DNA of 64,000 nt from Clostridia bacterium. Lineage in GTDB: Bacteria > Bacillota > Clostridia > Lachnospirales > Lachnospiraceae. Numbering within the stretch: position 1 is the first letter of the stretch; every line of letters starts with the position of its first letter. The notes under the pieces were generated by a model. The model was not told where the DNA came from, made no database searches, and was given only the letters and a program-made list of their open reading frames with translations. Below are positions 35,439-45,264 of the stretch, piece after piece. Where the stretch lies: positions 1-64,000 of the forward strand of contig CAJTAT010000005.1 in assembly GCA_910574475.1 (NCBI GenBank). The letters are read 5' to 3'. The translations under genes were made by a program, and so were the position numbers.

Positions 35439-36617
35439 ATGAAAAAATTAATTTATTTGGACAATGCAGCGACCACAAAGACGGCACCTGAAGTGGTGGA
35501 GGCCATGCTGCCATACTTTTCAGAGCATTATGGGAATCCATCTAGTGTCTACAGCCTGGCAGGAGAAAGCAAAAAGGCGGTGACAAAAGCCAGGGAGATT
35601 ATTGCGGGGGCCCTGGGAGCTGAAAGCAATGAGATCTATTTTACGGCAGGTGGAAGTGAAGCTGACAACTGGGCGCTGAAGGCTACGGCAGAGAGCTATA
35701 AAAATAAGGGCAATCATATTATCACTACAAAGATAGAGCACCATGCGATTCTTCATACCTGTCAGTGGTTGGAGACGAATGGCTTTGAGGTGACATATCT
35801 GAATGTGGATGAAAATGGAGTCGTAAAATTGGAAGAGCTTAAGAAGGCTATCCGGCCAACTACTATTTTGATCTCTGTTATGTTTGCCAACAATGAGATT
35901 GGAACCATTCAGCCCATCAAGGAGATCGGTGAGATCGCAAAGAAGCATGGAATTTTATTCCACACGGATGCCGTGCAGGCCTTTGGACAGTTACCTATCC
36001 ATGTAGATGAATACCATATTGATATGTTAAGCTCCAGCGGGCATAAATTGAACGGCCCCAAAGGAATCGGCTTTCTCTATATCCGCAAAGGTCTGAAACT
36101 GCGTTCTTTGATACACGGAGGAGCCCAGGAGCGCAAGCGCCGTGCAGGTACGGAGAATGTGCCCGGGATCGTGGGTTATGGAAAGGCAGTAGAGCGCGCC
36201 ATGAAGACCATGGAAGAACGTACAGCAAAAGAGAGAGAACTGCGGGACTACCTGATCGATCGGGTATTAAGGGAGATTCCTTTTACTCGTCTGAATGGCC
36301 ATAGAACTGGGCGGCTTCCTAACAATGCAAATTTCAGCTTCCAGTTTATTGAGGGTGAATCCCTGCTGATTATGTTGGACATGGAAGGCATCTGCGGCTC
36401 TTCCGGTTCAGCCTGTACTTCCGGTTCTCTGGATCCGTCCCATGTCTTGCTTGCCATTGGACTGCCACATGAGATTGCCCACGGCTCCCTGCGCCTGACC
36501 CTAAATGAGGAAGTCACCACAGAGGACCTGGACTTTGTAATAGAAAACCTAAAAAAGATCATCACCCGCCTCCGCAACATGTCCCCATTATACGAGGACT
36601 TTACGCGCAGGCAATGA
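35439..36617 (+). CDS. iscS: Cysteine desulfurase
   Basis: A 392-residue PLP-dependent enzyme that removes sulfur from cysteine for Fe-S clusters and tRNA thiolation. It starts YLDNAATTKTAPEV, has the PLP lysine in SSSGHKLNGPKGIGF, and the catalytic Cys in GSSGSACTSGSLDPSHVL. The ATG at 35439 follows AGGAGGGG. It is followed by the IscU scaffold, and mnmA two genes later uses its sulfur. Confidence 0.95.
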   Translation: MKKLIYLDNAATTKTAPEVVEAMLPYFSEHYGNPSSVYSLAGESKKAVTKAREIIAGALGAESNEIYFTAGGSEADNWALKATAESYKNKGNHIITTKIEHHAILHTCQWLETNGFEVTYLNVDENGVVKLEELKKAIRPTTILISVMFANNEIGTIQPIKEIGEIAKKHGILFHTDAVQAFGQLPIHVDEYHIDMLSSSGHKLNGPKGIGFLYIRKGLKLRSLIHGGAQERKRRAGTENVPGIVGYGKAVERAMKTMEERTAKERELRDYLIDRVLREIPFTRLNGHRTGRLPNNANFSFQFIEGESLLIMLDMEGICGSSGSACTSGSLDPSHVLLAIGLPHEIAHGSLRLTLNEEVTTEDLDFVIENLKKIITRLRNMSPLYEDFTRRQ

Positions 36618-36669
36618 GCCATGCAACCAGCCTAACATTTACAAAACTAATTACGAGGAGAACAATATT

Positions 36670-37113
36670 ATGTACAGCGAAAAAGTAATGGACCATTTTC
36701 AGAACCCCAGAAATGTAGGAGAGATCGAAAACCCAAGCGGCGTGGGCACTGTGGGAAATGCAAAGTGCGGCGACATAATGAGGATTTACTTAGATATTGA
36801 TGAAGAAAAAGTAATCCGGGATGTAAAATTTAAAACCTTTGGCTGTGGTGCGGCCGTGGCCACCAGCAGTATGGCCACAGAGCTTGTGAAGGGAAAGACC
36901 ATTCATGAAGCTTTACAGGTGACAAATAAGGCAGTTATGGAAGCGTTAGATGGGCTTCCACCTGTGAAGGTACACTGCTCCCTCTTAGCCGAGGAGGCAA
37001 TTCACGCGGCTCTCTGGGACTATGCCGAGAAGCATGGAATTAAGATAGAGGGGCTTGAAAAGCCAAAGTCAGATATTCATGAAGGTGAAGAGGAGGAAGA
37101 AGAGGAGTATTAA
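36670..37113 (+). CDS. iscU: Fe-S cluster scaffold IscU/NifU-like
   Basis: A 147-residue IscU scaffold on which [2Fe-2S] clusters are built. The three ligand cysteines are in NAKCGDIM, KTFGCGAAVA and KVHCSLLAEEA. The N-terminal MYSEKVMDHFQNPRN is conserved. The C-terminus carries an extra acidic tail (GEEEEEEEY), as in clostridial NifU-like proteins. A GAGGAG site precedes the ATG. Confidence 0.94.
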   Translation: MYSEKVMDHFQNPRNVGEIENPSGVGTVGNAKCGDIMRIYLDIDEEKVIRDVKFKTFGCGAAVATSSMATELVKGKTIHEALQVTNKAVMEALDGLPPVKVHCSLLAEEAIHAALWDYAEKHGIKIEGLEKPKSDIHEGEEEEEEEY

Positions 37114-37196
37114 ACTGTGAATATCTAAATACTGTCTTACTTTTGCCAGGAGAGGATGTTCACAGAACAAATATAAGATGAGAGGGGATAAAAACG

Positions 37197-38117
37197 ATGA
37201 ATGTTTTTAAGGAAATGGTTTGTTCTATTGGAAAACCAGCGGCTTATTCTGAGTTTTTGAAGAACAAAAAAGGAAAAATTTTTGGCTATGGCATGTTGCT
37301 GCTTACTTTTTATTTTCTGTTGAGTGCACTGATACCGTTGCTGTCTCTGCAGATTAGGTCTGGTGGTATCGGCCATGTGGTAGATGATGTGCTGCCAGAG
37401 TTTGAGATCTCCAGATACGGCTTTTGGATAGAGGAACCTGTGTATTTTGAAGAAGGCGGTGTTTATATCGATCTGGATTCTAACTACTATTTTGATACTT
37501 CAGCAGTTTCTGAATTTGCCAGAGGATATGAGACCATGTTTTTGATGGATTCAGAAAAGCTGATTGTCAAAAGCGAAGGACAGGTACAGACTCTGTATTT
37601 GAACAGCATCGGCGATACGGTTCTGACCAAACAGGGTATTATGGGCATGATCCCCATGATTTATACAATAATAATTTTGTTTATGATTTTCTATTATGTT
37701 TGGATCGCCGCATTGTTCTTCTTTGGTGCACTCCTTGTAAGTCTGGTAGGCCTTATTTTTTCCTCTGCTTTGAAGACAAGGCTGACCTTTGGGCAGGTAT
37801 ATATCCTGGCTCTGTATGGCAGGACTTTGCCTCTGTTAGTTAAGGGCGTTTTGAAACTGATTGGCGTCTCAATTCCATTTTTCTGGGTGATCAATTTTGG
37901 AATTACCCTGGTTTACATGTTCTTAGCCATGAAGAAAGTTGCAGAGCAAAATGAGTTGCAGATGCAAAGTGCATACCAGTATCAGAGCGGAAACACCATG
38001 CAGGGATATGGGGCGCAGGATTATAGTTCTCAAAGTTATGGCTCACAAGACTACAGCTCTCAGAACTATGGCTATGGAAGCTCCCAGGATGAACAGAATC
38101 CACATCAGAGATTTTAG
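37197..38117 (+). CDS. DUF1189-like membrane protein
   Basis: A 306-residue membrane protein. A first hydrophobic segment (about 27-47) is followed by an external domain of about 100 residues, then four or so helices (from about 148). This is the layout of DUF1189 proteins, whose role is not known. The C-terminal 45 residues are a low-complexity tail rich in Gln, Ser, Tyr and Gly, with short repeats such as QDYSSQSYGS. Assignment to DUF1189 rests on layout and length. It lies between iscU and mnmA; a functional link is not evident. Confidence 0.7.
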   Translation: MNVFKEMVCSIGKPAAYSEFLKNKKGKIFGYGMLLLTFYFLLSALIPLLSLQIRSGGIGHVVDDVLPEFEISRYGFWIEEPVYFEEGGVYIDLDSNYYFDTSAVSEFARGYETMFLMDSEKLIVKSEGQVQTLYLNSIGDTVLTKQGIMGMIPMIYTIIILFMIFYYVWIAALFFFGALLVSLVGLIFSSALKTRLTFGQVYILALYGRTLPLLVKGVLKLIGVSIPFFWVINFGITLVYMFLAMKKVAEQNELQMQSAYQYQSGNTMQGYGAQDYSSQSYGSQDYSSQNYGYGSSQDEQNPHQRF

Positions 38118-38138
38118 ACAAACAGGTGAAGAAGTAGT

Positions 38139-39218
38139 ATGGGTAAAAAAGTGGTTGTGGGGATGTCTGGCGGCGTGGATTCCTCTGTGGCAGCTTGGCT
38201 TCTAAAGGAGCAAGGGTATGAAGTAATTGGAGTAACCATGCGGATCTGGCAGGATGAGGAAGAAACAGTCCTGGAGGAAGAAGGCGGGTGTTGTGGCCTA
38301 AGTGCTGTAGACGACGCCCGGCGGGTAGCTGAACAGCTGGATATTCCTTACTATGTAATGAATTTTAAAGACGACTTTAAAAAATCTGTTATGGATTATT
38401 TTGTGGCGGAATATTTAGCTGGTCGCACACCAAATCCATGTATTGCCTGTAACCGTTATGTAAAATGGGAAGCATTGCTAAGGCGGAGTCTAAGCCTTGG
38501 GGCTGACTATATTGCTACAGGACATTACGCACGAGTGGAACATTTGCCTAATGGGCGGTATTCCATTCGAAAATCTGTTACAGAAGCCAAGGATCAGACG
38601 TATGCGCTCTATAGCTTGACTCAAGAACAGCTTTCTCATACTCTGATGCCTGTAGGCGATTATTCAAAAGAAGAGATCCGGAAAATTGCGGAAAATATGG
38701 AACTTCAGGTGGCAAATAAGCCGGACAGCCAAGAGATTTGCTTTGTACCGGATGGGAACTATGCAGGTTTTATTGAGCGCACAACTGGAAAAGCTTCTGA
38801 AGAGGGAAATTTTATCTTGGCAGACGGAACTGTTTTAGGGCGTCATAAAGGGATTATACACTACACCATTGGCCAGCGCAAAGGCCTTGGACTTGCCATG
38901 GGAAGACGGGTTGTGGTGACAGAAATACGGCCAGAGACGAATGAAGTGGTGATCGGAGAACAGGAAGATGTGTTCACAGATAAGCTTTATGGGGACAGGC
39001 TGAACTTTATGGCAGTTGCGGATTTGGCCCATGAGCGGGAAGCCATAGCCAAAATCCGCTATAACCATCAGGGAACTCCCTGTGTCGTCCGAAAAGAGAG
39101 GGAGGATCGGATCTGTGTAACTTTTAAAGAGCCAGTACGGGCAGTGACGCCAGGCCAGGCAGTCGTTCTCTATGAGGGAGACTATGTGCTGGGCGGTGGC
39201 ACCATTATCAAAAGGTGA
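38139..39218 (+). CDS. mnmA: tRNA-specific 2-thiouridylase
   Basis: A 359-residue enzyme that thiolates uridine 34 of Lys, Glu and Gln tRNAs. The PP-loop is VVGMSGGVDSSVAAWLL. Catalytic cysteines are in NPCIACNRY and SQEICFVPDG. GHYARVE and YTIGQRKGLGL are typical. It is 21 bases downstream of the DUF1189 gene and near iscS, the sulfur donor. Convergent with the PHP phosphatase, separated by four bases. Confidence 0.96.
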   Translation: MGKKVVVGMSGGVDSSVAAWLLKEQGYEVIGVTMRIWQDEEETVLEEEGGCCGLSAVDDARRVAEQLDIPYYVMNFKDDFKKSVMDYFVAEYLAGRTPNPCIACNRYVKWEALLRRSLSLGADYIATGHYARVEHLPNGRYSIRKSVTEAKDQTYALYSLTQEQLSHTLMPVGDYSKEEIRKIAENMELQVANKPDSQEICFVPDGNYAGFIERTTGKASEEGNFILADGTVLGRHKGIIHYTIGQRKGLGLAMGRRVVVTEIRPETNEVVIGEQEDVFTDKLYGDRLNFMAVADLAHEREAIAKIRYNHQGTPCVVRKEREDRICVTFKEPVRAVTPGQAVVLYEGDYVLGGGTIIKR

Positions 39219-39222
39219 GAGG

Positions 39223-40023
39223 CTAGAGAGGATAAAATACAGGTTTTCGCTCCCGAAATACAGTAAAATACCGGAAGCCACAGGCACGCAGAATATCGCA
39301 GGCCAAAGAGAAGGAGGAACCCACATGTTCTGCTGTGTGTGCGTCGGAACCTATGGTAATGATTTCTCCCCCCAGCTTAAGGTAACGTTTGAGAATATCA
39401 GGGCAAGGGTTGGGAACTTTGAGACCTGCGCGATATCCTCCAGTATTGACCTCCAGTCCTTTTCCTTTTTCAATAAGAAGTTTTAGAATTTGATCCAACA
39501 TATCGGCATAGTCTGAGTAAGGAAATACTTTTTCCTTGGCAGGAACATACCGGATGATATAATCCAGATGGCCGTAGATATCAAAAGTGTCTGTGGCCTT
39601 TATATTTTCGAGGGTTATGTCCAAGTAGCTTTGGATACCCGTCTCCTGGCTATGAGATTCCCAAAAAACTGGATAATAAGGATCAAACCCATCTATCAGA
39701 TGAGTGGAACCGATGACAAAATCAAAGGGAAACTGACTGGTATAAGAGCGATAATAGTCCCCAAGGTGTGGCTGTAACCCCAACTCTACTCCAAAGTATA
39801 TCTCGATCTGATCTGCATATTTGGACTGAAGTGTATGAATGGTGGATGCATAAGCCTCTGTGTCCAGCTCAAAACTCAACTCTGTATAGGGAAAATCCAT
39901 ATCCAAATGATCAGTAAAACAGATAGCAGTTAAGCCCTTTTGAATGGCAGTTCGTATGATTTCCTCTGGTGGAACCTTGCCGTCACCAGAAAAGGTAGAA
40001 TGTAGGTGAAAATCAGCTTTCAT
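39223..40023 (-). CDS. hisK: PHP-domain histidinol-phosphatase
   Basis: A 266-residue PHP-family metal-dependent phosphatase of the HisK type, which forms histidinol from its phosphate. Metal ligands are in DFHLHSTFSGDG, CFTDHLDMDFP, FGVELGLQPH, GSTHLID, GHLDYIIRY and GSDAHTAEHV. Histidine-pathway neighbours are absent, so a related phosphatase role is possible. The ATG is preceded by AGGAG. Confidence 0.85.
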   Translation of the reverse strand: MKADFHLHSTFSGDGKVPPEEIIRTAIQKGLTAICFTDHLDMDFPYTELSFELDTEAYASTIHTLQSKYADQIEIYFGVELGLQPHLGDYYRSYTSQFPFDFVIGSTHLIDGFDPYYPVFWESHSQETGIQSYLDITLENIKATDTFDIYGHLDYIIRYVPAKEKVFPYSDYADMLDQILKLLIEKGKGLEVNTGGYRAGLKVPNPCPDILKRYLKLGGEIITIGSDAHTAEHVGSSFSLACDILRACGFRYFTVFRERKPVFYPL

Positions 40024-40150
40024 AGGTTTTTAGCTCCTTTTATCTGAAATTAATACTAAGTAAGAGAATATTTTAATAATAGCGAAAAAATTTAAGCATG
40101 GCAAGGAAAATAGAATGTTATATTTTTGACAATAAATTTGCAATTGGGGC

Positions 40151-40179
40151 TTGAAATTTCCCAAGGGATTCGGTACAAT
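40151..40179 (+). promoter_or_regulatory. gap promoter
   Basis: TTGAAA (40151-40156), 17 bases and TACAAT (40174-40179) lie 81 bases before the gap start codon. GGAGG precedes the ATG at 40261. Confidence 0.65.
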
Positions 40180-40260
40180 AAATACCAGATTGTGGGCTTT
40201 TCCCAAAAAGAAGGGTCTGCAGGAAAAAATAATGAAATTTATTTTTAGGAGGAATTGAAA

Positions 40261-41274
40261 ATGGCAGTAAAAGTAGCTATCAACGGATTTGGACGTATCG
40301 GTAGACTTGCATTCAGACAGATGTTTGGTGCAGAAGGTTATGAGGTAGTTGCAATTAATGATTTAACAAGCCCTAAGATGCTTGCACACTTGTTAAAATA
40401 TGATTCTTCTCAGGGTAAATACGCTCTGGCAGACAGTGTAAATGCAACAGAAGATTCTATCATTGTTAACGGAAAAGAGATTAAGATCTATGCAAAAGCA
40501 AATGCAGCAGAGCTTCCATGGGGAGAGCTGAATGTAGATGTAGTTCTGGAGTGTACAGGATTCTACACCTCCAAGGAGAAAGCTTCCGCACACATTACTG
40601 CAGGCGCTAAGAAAGTTGTTATCTCTGCTCCAGCCGGAAATGATCTGCCAACTATCGTTTACAATGTAAACCATCAGACATTGAAGAAAGAGGATACTGT
40701 AATTTCTGCAGCTTCCTGTACTACAAACTGCCTGGCTCCTATGGCTAAAGCTTTGAATGATCTGGCTCCAATTGAGTCTGGAATTATGTGTACCATCCAT
40801 GCTTACACAGGCGATCAGATGGTTCTTGACGGACCTCAGAGAAAAGGCGATCTGAGAAGAAGCCGTGCTGCTGCCATCAATATTGTTCCTAACAGCACAG
40901 GTGCCGCAAAGGCAATCGGCCTGGTTATTCCAGAACTGAACGGCAAACTCATCGGCGCTGCACAGCGTGTACCAACCCCAACAGGTTCCACCACACTGTT
41001 GTTCGCAGTTGTAAATAAGAGCGTAACCAAGGAAGAGATCAATGCAGCTATGAAAGCAGCTACAACAGAATCCTACGGCTATACAGAAGACGAGATCGTA
41101 TCCAGCGACGTAGTTGGTATGAGATACGGCTCCCTGTTCGATGCAACTCAGACCATGGTTTCTCCACTTCCAGACGGAAAAACACAGGTAGAAGTAGTTT
41201 CCTGGTACGACAACGAGAACTCCTACGTATCCCAGATGGTCCGCACAATAAAATATTTTGCGGAACTTGCGTAA
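40261..41274 (+). CDS. gap: Glyceraldehyde-3-phosphate dehydrogenase
   Basis: A 337-residue NAD-dependent glycolytic enzyme. NAD motif [14 protein letters not shown]; catalytic Cys in [25 protein letters not shown] near the C-terminus. I use ATG 40261, six bases inside the longest frame, with GGAGG well placed. Codons are those of a highly expressed gene. It is followed by a long repeat-rich spacer and a terminator before pgk. Confidence 0.98.
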   Translation: MAVKVAINGFGRIGRLAFRQMFGAEGYEVVAINDLTSPKMLAHLLKYDSSQGKYALADSVNATEDSIIVNGKEIKIYAKANAAELPWGELNVDVVLECTGFYTSKEKASAHITAGAKKVVISAPAGNDLPTIVYNVNHQTLKKEDTVISAASCTTNCLAPMAKALNDLAPIESGIMCTIHAYTGDQMVLDGPQRKGDLRRSRAAAINIVPNSTGAAKAIGLVIPELNGKLIGAAQRVPTPTGSTTLLFAVVNKSVTKEEINAAMKAATTESYGYTEDEIVSSDVVGMRYGSLFDATQTMVSPLPDGKTQVEVVSWYDNENSYVSQMVRTIKYFAELA

Positions 41275-41636
41275 GCATTGAGCCATGCAGAAGATGGCAA
41301 GCACAGCCGCGTCATGCTTGCATGTAAGCGGCAGTGATTGACAGCTTCTATAGGGCGATAGCCCGTCAGCGAGATGTAGCGAAGCGAAATCGAGCGGCAT
41401 GGCGGGTCAAAGAGAGGCCATCATTAGTCTTCGGGCGGAGATAAGCGAAGCGAAATCAAGCCCGTAAAGCCAAGCCCAGGCGAAGATAAGCGAAGCGAAA
41501 TCGAGCCCATCAAGCCAAGCCTCCGGGCCAAAGATAAGCGAAGCCAAAATCAAGCCCATCAAGCCCAAGCTACGGCCGATGATAAGCCCCCAAAAAAATC
41601 AGCCCTATCCACTCATAAAGCAATTATTATGACCTA
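41275..41636 (+). repeat. Degenerate 45-48 bp tandem repeats between gap and pgk
   Basis: This gap of about 360 bases holds no gene. Units beginning GATAAGCGAAGC or close variants start at 41440, 41485, 41533 and 41581 (spacing 45, 48, 48), each continuing through AAATCAAGCCC and AAGCC motifs. An older relative lies at 41373 (GATGTAGCGAAGCG). Before them is a hairpin region (GCCGC with GCGGC at about 41308-41334). The repeats end just before the strong terminator at 41638. Confidence 0.75.
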
Positions 41637-41637
41637 C

Positions 41638-41670
41638 AGAGGTCCGGTCTTTAGGACCGGACCTCTTTTT
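41638..41670 (+). terminator. Strong terminator between gap and pgk
   Basis: A perfect 12-bp GC-rich stem, AGAGGTCCGGTC (41638-41649) with GACCGGACCTCT (41655-41666), has a five-base loop and a T-run. It should end gap mRNA. No obvious promoter is seen in the 58 bases before pgk, so partial read-through or an unseen promoter must supply pgk-tpiA. Confidence 0.9.
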
Positions 41671-41728
41671 CTTCATCAATAAAAATCCAATCCTCAAAAA
41701 CTCATCAATATATAAAGGAGCAATCAAA

Positions 41729-42934
41729 ATGTTAAACAAAAAATCCGTAGATGACATCAACGTAAAAGGACTTCGTACTTTAGTAAGATGTGATTTCAAC
41801 GTGCCTTTAAAAGATGGAAAAATCACAGACGAGAACCGCTTAGTAGCAGCTCTTCCCACCATCAAAAAGTTGATTGCAGACGGCGGAAAGGTAATCCTGT
41901 GCTCTCATCTTGGCAAACCCAAGGGAGAACCCAAACCAGAGATGTCCTTAGCCCCCGTAGCGGCAAGACTTTCCCAGCTACTTGGACAGGAAGTAAAATT
42001 CGCAGCAGATAATGAAGTGGTAGGCCCAAATGCAAAAGCAGCAGTAGAGGCTATGAAGGATGGAGATGTGGTTCTTCTTGAGAATACCCGTTACCGCATC
42101 GAGGAGACAAAAAATGGAGAAGCTTTCTCTAAGGAACTGGCTTCTCTGGCTGACGTATTTGTAAATGACGCCTTTGGTACTGCACACCGTGCACACTGCT
42201 CTAACGTAGGTGTGACCCAGTATGTAGATACTGCAGTTGTAGGATATTTAATGCAGAAAGAGATCGATTTCCTTGGAAATGCAGTAAACAATCCAGAGCG
42301 TCCCTTCGTGGCAATACTTGGCGGTGCAAAAGTAGCAGATAAGTTAAATGTAATTGCAAACTTGCTGGAAAAATGCGATACTCTCATTATTGGCGGCGGA
42401 ATGGCCTATACCTTCCTGAAAGCCAAAGGATATGAAGTGGGAACCTCTCTCGTTGACAACGAAAAGATTGACTATTGTAAGGAAATGATGGAAAAGGCAG
42501 AGAAGCTTGGCAAGAAACTGCTGCTTCCTATTGATACAACTATTGCAAAAGAATTCCCTAATCCTATTGATGCCGAAATTCAAGTTTCTGTAGTGGACTC
42601 TAATGCAATCCCGGCAGATATGATGGGCCTGGATATTGGAACAAAGACTGCAGAGCTTTATGCGGATGCAGTGAAATCTGCAAAGACAGTTGTGTGGAAC
42701 GGACCTATGGGTGTATTCGAGAACCCCATTTTGGCAAAAGGAACCATTGCAGTTGCAAAATCTCTGGCTGAGACAGATGCGACTACTATCATCGGCGGCG
42801 GCGATTCTGCTGCAGCAGTAAATACTTTGGGCTTTGGGGACAAGATGAGCCACATTTCCACTGGCGGCGGCGCTTCTCTGGAATTCCTGGAAGGAAAAGA
42901 GCTTCCCGGCGTTGCGGCAGCAAATGATCGCTAA
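41729..42934 (+). CDS. pgk: Phosphoglycerate kinase
   Basis: A 401-residue glycolytic kinase transferring phosphate from 1,3-bisphosphoglycerate to ADP. The N-terminal substrate motif is [13 protein letters not shown], with [13 protein letters not shown] in the middle. The C-terminal nucleotide part has GPMGVFENP and [18 protein letters not shown] precedes the ATG. It is followed 64 bases later by tpiA. Confidence 0.98.
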   Translation: MLNKKSVDDINVKGLRTLVRCDFNVPLKDGKITDENRLVAALPTIKKLIADGGKVILCSHLGKPKGEPKPEMSLAPVAARLSQLLGQEVKFAADNEVVGPNAKAAVEAMKDGDVVLLENTRYRIEETKNGEAFSKELASLADVFVNDAFGTAHRAHCSNVGVTQYVDTAVVGYLMQKEIDFLGNAVNNPERPFVAILGGAKVADKLNVIANLLEKCDTLIIGGGMAYTFLKAKGYEVGTSLVDNEKIDYCKEMMEKAEKLGKKLLLPIDTTIAKEFPNPIDAEIQVSVVDSNAIPADMMGLDIGTKTAELYADAVKSAKTVVWNGPMGVFENPILAKGTIAVAKSLAETDATTIIGGGDSAAAVNTLGFGDKMSHISTGGGASLEFLEGKELPGVAAANDR

Positions 42935-42998
42935 TTTGGAGACTCACCACAGATAAATCTTAACGAAAAAGCAGAACTTAAATAAGGAGAATAAAACA

Positions 42999-43748
42999 AT
43001 GGCAAGAAAGAAAATTATCGCTGGTAACTGGAAAATGAACATGACTCCCAGTGAGGCAGTAGAATTGGTAAACACTTTAAAACCTCTGGTAGCAAATGAC
43101 GAAGTAGATGTGGTTTTCTGCGTACCAGCTATTGACATCATTCCAGTTATGGAAGCTGCAAAAGGCTCCAACATTCAGGTGGGGGCTGAGAACATGTATT
43201 TTGAGGAGAAGGGCGCTTACACAGGTGAGATTTCTCCTGCTATGCTGACAGATGTTGGCGTAAAATATGTAATCCTGGGACATTCTGAGAGAAGAGAATA
43301 CTTTGCAGAGACCAGCGAGACTGTAAATAAGAAGATGCTGAAAGCTTTTGAGCATGGCCTTACGCCTATTATGTGCTGTGGCGAGACCCTTACTCAGAGA
43401 GAGCAGGGTGTAACCATGGACTTTATCCGCCAGCAGGTGAAGGTTGGCTTCCTTGGCGTTACTGCAGAGCAGGCAAAGACAGCCGTTATCGCTTACGAGC
43501 CTATCTGGGCTATCGGAACTGGCAAGACAGCAACTACGGAGCAGGCCCAGGAGGTATGTGCAGGTATCCGTGCATGCATCGCTGAGATTTACGATGAGGC
43601 TACTGCAGAGGCAATCCGTATCCAGTACGGCGGATCTGTAAATGCTGCTACAGCAGGTGAGCTGTTCGCACAGGCAGATATTGACGGCGGTCTGGTAGGC
43701 GGCGCTGCTTTGAAGCCAGATTTTGGAAAGATCGTAAATTATAAATAA
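42999..43748 (+). CDS. tpiA: Triosephosphate isomerase
   Basis: A 249-residue TIM barrel enzyme interconverting dihydroxyacetone phosphate and glyceraldehyde-3-phosphate. The catalytic Lys is in AGNWKMN, the His in LGHSERR, and the Glu plus flexible loop in [15 protein letters not shown]. The phosphate motif YGGSVN is present. AAGGAG precedes the ATG. Confidence 0.98.
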   Translation: MARKKIIAGNWKMNMTPSEAVELVNTLKPLVANDEVDVVFCVPAIDIIPVMEAAKGSNIQVGAENMYFEEKGAYTGEISPAMLTDVGVKYVILGHSERREYFAETSETVNKKMLKAFEHGLTPIMCCGETLTQREQGVTMDFIRQQVKVGFLGVTAEQAKTAVIAYEPIWAIGTGKTATTEQAQEVCAGIRACIAEIYDEATAEAIRIQYGGSVNAATAGELFAQADIDGGLVGGAALKPDFGKIVNYK

Positions 43749-43769
43749 GTAAGAGATAAGATAACAAAT

Positions 43770-43813
43770 AGCACTAAATGTAGGAGAAATTTTAACTGCA
43801 TTTAGTGCTGTTT
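43770..43813 (+). terminator. Terminator after tpiA
   Basis: AGCACTAAATG (43770-43780) pairs perfectly with CATTTAGTGCT (43799-43809), followed by GTTTT. It ends the glycolytic operon. Confidence 0.8.
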
Positions 43814-43894
43814 TGGGTAGAAATTATTAACAGTTTAATATTATTATTTCAAGTTTTTATGGAAATTATCATCACTATAGGGGAATGTATCTGT

Positions 43895-44086
43895 TCACAC
43901 TTTTTGAATGACAGCCTTTACTTCCTCCTTTTTGAGAACTTTGCCGTAAGACACAACTTTTCCATCTACCACCAGCGCTGGTGTAGTCATTACGCCATAG
44001 GCAGCAATCTCTGTGAAGTCCGTCACATGGTCAATAGACGTGTTTATTCCCAACTCCATCAGAGCGGCCCTGACAGTATCCTCCAG
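43895..44086 (-). pseudogene. Thioredoxin-fold (MTH895/redox-active disulfide type) remnant
   Basis: Read leftwards, the frame gives LEDTVRAALMELGINTSIDH, then FTEIAAYGVMTTPALVVDGK and VLKKEEVKAVIQKV before a stop at 43895. That is the body of a small thioredoxin-like protein of the MTH895 family, including the cis-Pro TPALV. The N-terminal strand with the CxxC active site is missing. The frame upstream reads into unrelated residues and a stop near 44138, with no ribosome site. A 5' deletion is therefore inferred. Confidence 0.65.
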
Positions 44087-44169
44087 AGGAAGACACAGTG
44101 ATATCCATGCATTTAGAAAATAAGATTTTTTAACTTGTCATTTCTAATAATGAAATACCCTGGTTGGCT

Positions 44170-44736
44170 TTAGCTCCCTGACGCACCATAGGAAAAATTT
44201 ACCACGTTGGTCTTGCTGTATTTTTCGAACGCCTCATAATATTCCTTCTCTGTAATGATTTCTGTTTTTTCCCCTTTTTCTATCATATAGGTCGCGTTTC
44301 CATTTTCGTCAAACTGTTCATAGAGGCCCTCTACTAAATGGATTGTTCCAGCTTTTTCATCTATTTCAAAACGCTGCATATCATGTCCTGATGCTGTATA
44401 AATACCCGTTTTATCGTAGGAAATAGGGTACGCTGTTCCAAAACTCTCTATCACTCCTATATTTTTAACTTCTCCGTCTATCGAATAGTACGCCTCACAC
44501 AAAAGTGATGCTTGGTTTCCCCAACCATCATCATAAACCTGAGAAGTGACAAGCAAAACAGGTGTAGAAGCATTGATTTCAATGATTGCAAAAAGTTCGT
44601 CATCCTCCAAACCGGCAATGGTTGTCCCATAAATTTCCGAATAATAATCACTTTTATTTCGGGTTCTACAAGAACATAAGGAAAAAATTAACGCACACAA
44701 AACAGTCCATGAAATGATTCTCTTTATCTTACACAT
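44170..44736 (-). CDS. Small lipoprotein of unknown function
   Basis: A 188-residue protein with a signal peptide ending in a lipobox (IFSLCSCRTRN, Cys near 23). The mature part is rich in acidic residues and beta-like segments (EIYGTTIAGLEDDELFAIIEI followed by NASTPVLLVT). I recognise no family. It starts six bases after the HTH membrane regulator gene ends, so the two form an operon; the regulator may control it. Confidence 0.7.
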   Translation of the reverse strand: MCKIKRIISWTVLCALIFSLCSCRTRNKSDYYSEIYGTTIAGLEDDELFAIIEINASTPVLLVTSQVYDDGWGNQASLLCEAYYSIDGEVKNIGVIESFGTAYPISYDKTGIYTASGHDMQRFEIDEKAGTIHLVEGLYEQFDENGNATYMIEKGEKTEIITEKEYYEAFEKYSKTNVVNFSYGASGS

Positions 44737-44742
44737 TAAGTT

Positions 44743-45264
44743 TTAGCCTCCTTTTTTTCTGTTCTTAAAGATGTAAAACAAACATAATAGCAATCCAATC
44801 GCACTCGCAAAAATAGAAGGTATCATAAACCTTGTATAATCAATAGGAGCGCTTTCATATCGTCCTGTAACAATATATCTGTATAGCATATATTGGGTAC
44901 TGAGAGTAGTGCTTTCCAGCGCCATTACATAAGCAAAATTTAATATACCGACTAAAATGAAAATGAGTCCGCTGATTAACAACAGCGTCATTTTTCTGTT
45001 ATGGAGATTTATTGTGATGAGATCTTCTAGTGTCAGATGTTCATCATTTTGATTTGTCACACTTGCGTTTTCTTCCATCAATAAATCATCTAATGATACA
45101 TGAAATAGTTTGCTTATTTTAACTATGCTTTCCAAATCGGGGGAAGTACCGCCTGACTCCCATTTTGAAATTGTCTGTCTTGACACGTTAAGCTTTTCTG
45201 ACAATTGTTCCTGTGTCATACCAGAAAGTTTTCTTAACTGATGGATTTTATTTCCAATTTCCAT
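44743..45264 (-). CDS. XRE-family regulator with C-terminal membrane segments
   Basis: A 173-residue protein. The N-terminal HTH_3 domain (about 5-60) reads IHQLRKLSGMTQEQLSEKLN followed by VSRQTISKWESG, a Cro/cI-type DNA-binding domain. Two hydrophobic segments follow (about 93-112 and 148-166). Membrane-tethered XRE regulators of this kind are common in Firmicutes. It is divergent from the ECF sigma operon. AGGAGG precedes the ATG. Confidence 0.85.
   Translation of the reverse strand: MEIGNKIHQLRKLSGMTQEQLSEKLNVSRQTISKWESGGTSPDLESIVKISKLFHVSLDDLLMEENASVTNQNDEHLTLEDLITINLHNRKMTLLLISGLIFILVGILNFAYVMALESTTLSTQYMLYRYIVTGRYESAPIDYTRFMIPSIFASAIGLLLCLFYIFKNRKKGG

Noticed and set aside
41373..41600. 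CRISPR array from the regularly spaced repeats between gap and pgk
   Set aside because: Units are degenerate and joined head to tail without unique spacers, and no cas genes are present.
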